Below are positions 57,969 to 64,000 of a DNA stretch of 64,000 nucleotides, one piece after another. Positions within the stretch are counted from its first letter, which is position 1, and the number at the start of each line of letters is the position of its first letter. This DNA is from Nemania diffusa (lineage: Eukaryota; Ascomycota; Sordariomycetes; Xylariales; Xylariaceae): NCBI GenBank assembly GCA_038501195.1, contig JBBPUQ010000009.1:2914001-2978000 (forward strand). Reading direction: 5' to 3'. The notes under the pieces were generated by a model. The model had not been told where the DNA came from. It did no database searches and saw only the letters and a list, made by a program, of their open reading frames with translations. The translations under genes were made by a program, and so were the position numbers.

Positions 57969-59529
57969 CTAGGCTGTCGCTGCCATACATAGGCACACGA
58001 TTGCTGCGATTTGATCTACTCACACGTGTCCAACCATGATGGCGTTGTTTGTGGGCTTAATTAAGTGAGGGGCAATCGACGGTCTGCGATAGTGTGTACT
58101 CTTCCGTCTCACCTTGTGATGCAATCGTATCAAGCTATCATTCGAAATGCGCTACAGATATTGAGAGTTAAGATTGACTCCAGAATCCTATCTAATGTCA
58201 CAGTTGAAGGCTAGCAGATTCGTCGCGAGAGACCTGATCTCCTATGAAAGAGTAAGTAGATGGTAGATACTTATCTGGACAGTAACCGGCCAGGTCGGCC
58301 AGCTTAGGGTTACAACAAGCAAGCAGGGGTTGGTTATACCAGGTCGTCCTCAGCACCGCGATATTTCCGGTGCAGTTTAAAAAAGCCACCGCTCTTTCAA
58401 TGCAGATTTAGATATTCTCGTTCATCTTGCATCTCTGACGAAAATAATGTGAATTGGAAGCCAGATTTAGGGCACTGGTCTCAACATCTTAAAATTAAAT
58501 TTTCCCAATTGAGACCAGCCCTTTTAGGTGATAAAGCACTCTATGGCAGCGTTATTCGGCATACAGCATGCAGCATTGAAGCTGTCATAAGTTGGATGAA
58601 CCCAATAGCTTCGTTTCCGTGTTAGTAATTTGAGGGCTATAGTAGAGCTCAAGGGTTGGCGACATATATGTTTATTATTGAGGATGGATTGAGTAAGTAG
58701 GCGTGGTTTATTTAAACTGTTTGCGCGCCACACTTTCTAGATCCTCATCATTACTCCTGCGTATTGCGCAAGGAATGAAACAGCAGTTCCCGCTAAATCG
58801 CGCTCGTGGTAATTACCTAATTTAGTCTATTGAGATTCTCTATGAAACGGGACAATGAAGATCAAGAGAAAATCCCTTGCAGTCGGGATGACGAAATGCA
58901 TGTTGTTGCGCCATCCGCGCTAAGGTGATGCGCTCCCGCTCCTGTTCCTAATCCGCCGGTCAGTATCTAAATAATTGGCTGCACTTACACGTAGGTATGC
59001 GTATTCGCTCAACGATCAAACCCTCTACCCCTGATCACTAGGTACTTCGCCTTTCTCTAGTGATAGCCCGACCAGCAAGTCGCTAAGAAATAGGATTCTT
59101 CTACCATGGTACTTATACAGAATCATCCAGCCCCCTTTCCCTTTTCTTTCCCCGCACGTTGCGGAGATTTTCGAAGGACAAGTTCACGAAGATGTGGAGT
59201 AGCCCGTCGCTGACGACTACCTACTGGGTATCTAGCACAAGGCAGGGGTTATGTCTCGCCATAATAGATAGCCTTACGTACGTTTCTATCTATCACAAAT
59301 ATCTTTAGTTTGAGCTACCTACTGAGAATTCCGTCTAACCTAGGGACATTTGGTCACGCGTAAAAGACGAACCAGGAGAGAATGACCATAGAACAGAGGC
59401 AAAGGCAAAAAGGAAGAAGAAGAGTAAAGCTAGACTGGAGAGACGATCACATACAACGTCTATCTATCAGCGAAGTTCAACGCAAAACTCTTGCTCTCTA
59501 CCTAAGATCGAGGCGCAGGCTACTTGGTG
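57969..59529. other. Upstream region of the double-cluster regulator
   Basis: About 1.6 kb without a supportable main gene. CTGGTCTCAA at 58475-58484 and TTGAGACCAG at 58509-58518 are a perfect 10-bp inverted repeat with a 24-base AT-rich loop. An open frame from an ATG at 59382 runs to 59591 and overlaps the next gene's start in another frame. The open frame at 58198-58389 (minus) was read for upstream reductase exons but could not be joined. Confidence 0.45.
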
Positions 59530-62332
59530 ATGACTCTCCGACCACTACGTCCACTAGAAGACACTCGCCGTGTTGGCGACGACGGAGATGATGAAGCAAG
59601 AGTGGATCAAAGACTCGGACCGATCTCCAAGCCCCCAGCTCTACTTAGGATAAAACGTGCTACGTGCTCGCAGTGTAGAGTGCGTAAAGTTCGTTGCGAC
59701 GGGCGCGAGGGCCTCTGTCAGAACTGCGACCGCCTGGGTTTCGAGTGCTCGTTCCAACAGTCTCCGAGCTGGTCGCCGGGTCGATATGCGCTGAAATCCC
59801 CCGAGCGTCGGAGGCGCATGCAGGCGTGTATTCCCTGCCACTTGAAGAAGACGCGCTGCCACGGCGAGTTGCCGCGCTGCACCAACTGCGTGCGTAAAGG
59901 ACGGGAATGTACATACCCGGTAGCTAGGAGGCAAGATGGTGGTGCTACTCGAGCTGTCATCTTAGATGATGCCCGTTCGTCAGTGACGCCAGGCCAAGAG
60001 ATACCAATGCAGCAGCAGATGCAGATAGCCGATGACGAGAAGCAGTCACCAGGCACAACAGAGAAGACACCCGAAACTTCCTCACCGGACATGACAACGG
60101 TCATGGAACAGGTAGAAGATTACTTCAGCCACTTATACCCCCTTCCCTCTTTTGCCTTCCTCCACAAACCCACCGTGATCCGGCGATGTCGAGATGGCAC
60201 CATCAATCAACCGCTGAAGCTGTCCATCTGTGCCATTACATCTCTACACCTCCAGCGCACATCACTCTGCCATCACCTCTGGGCCCAGCAGGCAGAGCAG
60301 CTTCTTCTCCAGCAGATCGGTCGCCCATCCATCTTCCATCTCCAGGCCCTGCTCCTCGTCGTCCGCTATCGTATCGAGAGTGGCGAGTTTCCCACTGCCT
60401 TTGTAAGTTAATATGCCCGGGAATTACCCTCTTGCTGTCGGCGAAACCGTTCGTATAGCGAGAGTTAAGATGATCTTAGTCACACAATTCCTCCCCCTAT
60501 CTGAGTACTCTTATGAATCAACCAAGGATACCTCGGGACATCAACGTTTAGGAGGAAGATAGATAAGCATACCACTGACTTCTAACGGGATGTCTAGATG
60601 CTAGCCGCCCTAGCAGCACGAACAGCCGTCGCCCTACGGCTCAACTACGAGCGCTCCGAGCTCGCCTTCGTGGCACAGGAAGCACGCCGACGCCTCTTCT
60701 GGGCCCTCTATCTCCTCGATGACTACTTCTGCGTAGGCCTGCGCGAGTTCGAGCTCTGTCCCGAGGAGACCATCTACCTCCAGCTGCCATGTCGCGAAGA
60801 GATCTTCGCAGCCGGACAGCAGTGCCGGACGGGGGTGCTTCGGCCGCGCGCATCCGACAACGTCGCGGCTATGGGGTTGCTCGGGGGCTTCTTGCGTCTC
60901 GCGTCGGAGAGACGGGCTGTTATGAGGTATATAGACTCAGAATTTTCTACTTGGAGCTGCCTGTATGGAAGGTATTAGGGGAACAGAAGAGGCTGACCTG
61001 TGAGCACCCTAGATTCAACCGACGCGTCGGCCTCGGAGAGGAGTCTTCTTCAACGATCGGACGTCGTATCCAACAGTTTGAGGAAGACCTAGCCTGTTTA
61101 CAAGCAGCTCTTCTCCCAGAACATCGATACTCGGTTTCGAATCTCGCCTCATGCGAATGGCCAGCCCAGTTTGTAATGCTTCATAGTATGTCATGTCTAG
61201 CACTGGCACCATCGTGACTGTTCATGGTATTCTAACTAAACATTTCCAGTGTCCTATCACCAGTGCCACTGTGACTTATACCGCATGTTCCTAAACGGCT
61301 ACAGCGAGGCCGCCCCCTCGAAGATCCTCGCGAGCATCCGCACCCAAGACCGTGTCGCCAGTAAGTCTCACCTCCATCAGCTCGTCCACCTTACTAACAA
61401 CGCACAGTGCAAGCCCAATGCCTAAAGCACGCCGAAAGCATCCTCCAAATACTAAGCGACTTCATCACAACCCACCCCAGCACCACCCGCAGCCCGCTCT
61501 TCCTCGAGCGCGACGCAGCAGTATGCGCCTTCGAAAGCGCCCGCCTCGCCATGTTTGGCGCGCGTCTCCCATGCGCGACCTCGACGCTCGAGGCATCCAT
61601 CCGCAAAGCGCAGGACGTCTCGCTGCACTTCATCACGGAATTCTTCCCCTACTCTGCGTCGACGCGCTCACTAGTAAGTCCCCCTCCTCCACCCTACTCA
61701 GAGATACACTACTCGCAAGACCATGCCATCCACCACGACCAGACCCAACGAACTAACCACACCCCAAGCGCACGGCCCTAGAACACCTCATATCAAGCTA
61801 CACAGCCCGCCTCGCCCAACAACAACCCCAACCTCCCTCGCCGCTCTCAGAGCCCGAGTCAGCCGCCGCCCCGCGCAGCGGCCCGGCCAAGATCTCGCAG
61901 TACGCGAACTCGCGCCAGCGCCTCTCGGTGCAGAGCCTGCTCCTCCAATCCGACTTCGCAGACGACAGCCACGAGATCGGCGGCCCGGCGTCCACGTCCG
62001 CATGCCATCCAGCGAGCCAGCATGTCCCCTTCCTGGGACCGAGAACGAACAGCAGCGGCGGCGTCGCCGCCGACGTGACTCCGCCGATATCATCGCGAGG
62101 CAGCATCTGCGTCCCGCAGCCCGCGGCAACGGTAACGCTCATTCTTCCTGCGGGTGATTGCGACAGCGCGAGCCAACAGCCGCAGCCCCCTCGTCCGACC
62201 TCCTCGCCGGCCTGGGGCGCGACGATCGACGCGCGCCGGGAGGACGCGGGGCTAATATTCAACCCGTGGATGGGGTTCACCGGGACGGAGGAGTTCTACG
62301 GGCTTATAGAGGGGCTGGGCGAAGAGTACTAA
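59530..62332 (+). CDS. Transcription factor with two tandem Zn(II)2Cys6 clusters
   Basis: Six exons, 59530-60402, 60598-60926, 61013-61185, 61250-61360, 61408-61673 and 61769-62332, join in frame to 771 residues. Cluster 1 spans residues 46-73 (C46, C49, C56, C63, C66, C73) and cluster 2 spans 100-127 (C100, C103, C110, C117, C120, C127); both have the exact C-x2-C-x6-C-x6-C-x2-C-x6-C spacing, with basic residues between the second and third cysteine. A linker with SPERRRRMQ joins them. The fungal-specific regulatory domain follows (TVMEQVEDYFSHLYPLPSFAFLHKP, then AARTAVALRLNYER, EARRRLFWALYLLDDYFCVGL, and NLASCEWPAQFVMLH). A Pro/Ser/Gln-rich region precedes the conserved end NPWMGFTGTEEFYGL. 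Most fungal regulators have one cluster. It should act in the nucleus. The start is the ATG at 59530. Confidence 0.9.
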
Positions 62333-62789
62333 CCTTCTACCCATAGTCACAGTCTGACCGATATCACGGCAAAGACATTATATGTAGGCATATACCGTGG
62401 GTATAAAAAAGAGTTGTAATCCATTTCTCGTAAACACCGCCTAACTAATGCTATATATGGGTATGGGGCAACACCAAACCAATGCTCTTCGACAAAAAAA
62501 AAGGGCAAAAAATAATATGCCTCGATTAACCAAGTGGTCCTTTCCAAGGTGTGATTGTGTATTAGTCCCTAATTTCATGCGTCCAGAGGAAGCCGTGCTT
62601 AGCCCCGAACAAATCATTTGCTATTCCTACTTTGCTCATGCCTAAAGGCTAGCGAGTAGAGGTATTTAATCAGGCTTGAGTGTGATAACCACTCGTACTC
62701 TCTGAGCAGGTGCGCTTGAGGGGCCTAATATTGGACATTGAGGTGAATGTCAAATTGCTATTTAGGGTAGATTGCTCATCGCAGTTTCA
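62333..62789. other. Convergent intergenic region
   Basis: About 460 bp between convergent genes. Short frames here have no family character and nothing else is visible. Confidence 0.55.
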
Positions 62790-64000
62790 TCAGGCCAACG
62801 AGCGGATTTTCTTCGACGATGGAAGCGCTTCTGGTGCCGTAGTATGATCTTTGGCAACCCATGCCTCGCCATCATGATGGCCAGATGGCCGAAATACGGG
62901 GTCGGAAACGTCGGCATCGGCATGACTTTCCACGTCAGCATCCGAAGCACTCGTCCCAAACCCAGCGTCCCTGCTGAGAGCTGATGGACCCAAGGTCATG
63001 GTTGAGGCTTCTAATGAAGGAACGGTGCCATTATTGACGGCATATTTCTTAGGTGACGCAAATAGTATGTGTTGATTTGTAGGTCGCGGCGGCGGAGGTG
63101 TTAGTGGATGAGAGAAATCAAATGATTCCGTCTCGGAAGTGGAAGGTATTGCGGGGCCAGTGTGTGGTCCGCTTAGCAGAGCATGATGCTTTGGGAGCTT
63201 CTTCAACTTTAAATTGGGCTTTCTGCGAGGGTGGCGCATTGATATCTCAAGCCGTTCCTCGTCATCTGAGTGAGAACCCATGGCGGCGTCGTAAACGGAG
63301 CCGTGGTGATAAGGGTTGACTAGACTACTCCCGCTTGATCTTCGGTGGCGGTGTTTTAATTTTTCCTTCAACAACATGCCCTCTATTTGCATAGGCATCG
63401 TATGGAGTGGCTCATGGCTCCCTTTGTGTTCGGCTGATATTGAACGCGTCACCATCCTCCGTAAGTCGACCTGACTCTTACTAAAGACGACACGGGCTCG
63501 CAGCGCATGGACGGCACGATCTAGAGCGAGCTCAATAGCGCAACGATCCCATATGCGAGCTAATTTAGGCCACGTAGCACGCTCACCAATAAGACATGAG
63601 CGTGTCATAAACTCGGTCGTCGGGTTTTTGAGAATATTAGGGAGATCAAAGACGCCAATAGCTGGCAATATGTTGATATCTCCTGAGTACGTTTGACTCA
63701 GTATCGACCGAAGCTTCCCTACTAGATTAGGAAACACGCCAATCTCTGCCATGAGTTGCATTCTATGCAATGCCTCCGTCCTGGCTAGAGAGGTTATAGT
63801 GTGTAGCCAATCGGACTCTTCCTTATACACGATGGAATGGTGGTCCTTACTAGAGGGACACGGCATATCGTCTTTAACGAGGAAGGGAACCACATGAGGA
63901 TTGACCTGAGAGACAATGAAGTGGTTAACATTAAACATCTCGGAGAGCCTCGTCATAGGGAGGTCGTTGTCGACGGAGCCATCTATCCACACCTGAGGTG
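62790..64000 (-). CDS. Patatin-type triacylglycerol lipase (Tgl4/Tgl5-like), C-terminal part
   Basis: The frame is open from the window edge (64000) down to 62790, giving 403 residues of the C-terminal part; the beginning of the gene lies outside. It starts PQVWIDGSVDNDLPMTRLSEMF, which contains the patatin catalytic aspartate in the DGS motif, followed by NVNHFIVSQVNPHVVPF as in yeast Tgl4 and Tgl5. The region around SLARTEALHRMQLMAEIGVFPN and TRSCLIGERATWPKL is also typical. The last 180 residues are disordered and His/Ser/Pro-rich, probably regulatory. The family hydrolyses triacylglycerol and steryl esters at lipid droplets. The nucleophile GxSxG motif would lie upstream of the window edge. 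Confidence 0.9.
   Translation of the reverse strand, partial: PQVWIDGSVDNDLPMTRLSEMFNVNHFIVSQVNPHVVPFLVKDDMPCPSSKDHHSIVYKEESDWLHTITSLARTEALHRMQLMAEIGVFPNLVGKLRSILSQTYSGDINILPAIGVFDLPNILKNPTTEFMTRSCLIGERATWPKLARIWDRCAIELALDRAVHALRARVVFSKSQVDLRRMVTRSISAEHKGSHEPLHTMPMQIEGMLLKEKLKHRHRRSSGSSLVNPYHHGSVYDAAMGSHSDDEERLEISMRHPRRKPNLKLKKLPKHHALLSGPHTGPAIPSTSETESFDFSHPLTPPPPRPTNQHILFASPKKYAVNNGTVPSLEASTMTLGPSALSRDAGFGTSASDADVESHADADVSDPVFRPSGHHDGEAWVAKDHTTAPEALPSSKKIRSLA

Noticed and set aside
61798..62280. Minus-strand frames opposite the last exon of the double-cluster regulator
   Set aside because: They are shadows of a GC-rich exon, with low-complexity Arg/Gly/Ser composition.
1..64000. CRISPR array or prokaryotic operon structure
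   Set aside because: The window is eukaryotic (spliceosomal introns, fungal families); the only tandem repeats are AT microsatellites, the 40-bp unit and MITE-internal motifs.

Overview
The window looks like nuclear DNA of a filamentous ascomycete (Pezizomycotina, probably Sordariomycetes; the class is an inference). The evidence is short GT-AG introns of about 45-90 bp in most genes, fungal-only families (PTH11-type CFEM receptor, Zn2Cys6 regulators, GPR1/FUN34/YaaH transporter, Ino4-like bHLH) and a 13.6-kb block of extreme AT content with the marks of repeat-induced point mutation (RIP).

Layout. 1-13650: AT-saturated block with no credible gene; it holds microsatellites, a 40-bp tandem repeat and diverged duplicate pairs whose visible differences are transitions. 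13650-15176: transition without a gene. 15177-28000: CFEM/PTH11 receptor (+), a 467-bp hAT-type MITE with perfect 8-bp target duplication, a gamma-glutamylcyclotransferase-like gene (+), a Zn2Cys6 regulator (-) divergent from an NAD-dependent epimerase-like gene (+), a small protein kinase (-), a small secreted protein (-), an HSL-type esterase (-), a 107-bp solo-LTR-like element, and a bZIP regulator (-, to 29120). 29121-34763: 5.6 kb without a supportable gene. 34764-41598: a core block with a conserved membrane protein (-), mitochondrial threonyl-tRNA synthetase (+), an Ino4-like bHLH (-) and a Maf-type pyrophosphatase (+). 42674-47013: a 15-exon GH35 beta-galactosidase whose last exon is broken by a 552-bp hAT-type MITE with perfect 8-bp target duplication. 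47786-54411: a protein with a possible HicA-like C-terminal domain (+), a BBE-type FAD oxidase (-), a 2.4-kb empty stretch and an acetate/ammonium-type transporter (+). 54727-57968: a TIGR04076-like protein and an aldo/keto reductase with an unrecognised N-terminal extension (both -). 59530-62332: a regulator with two tandem Zn2Cys6 clusters (+). 62790-64000: C-terminal part of a patatin-type lipase (-), cut by the window edge.

How the genes may work together. There is no convincing biosynthetic cluster. Core housekeeping genes (34.7-41.6 kb and the lipase) are interleaved with accessory metabolic genes and their likely local regulators: Zn2Cys6 regulator with epimerase, AKR with TIGR04076 protein. 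The left half shows a compartmentalised genome: a RIP-mutated repeat block, young MITEs and an LTR scar next to sensing and secretion genes. I found no tRNA, rRNA or CRISPR array. The strongest unusual items are the MITE-broken beta-galactosidase, the double-cluster regulator, the AKR fusion and the direct record of RIP in paired repeats. Exon boundaries were worked out by hand from reading frame and splice consensus and have no transcript support.
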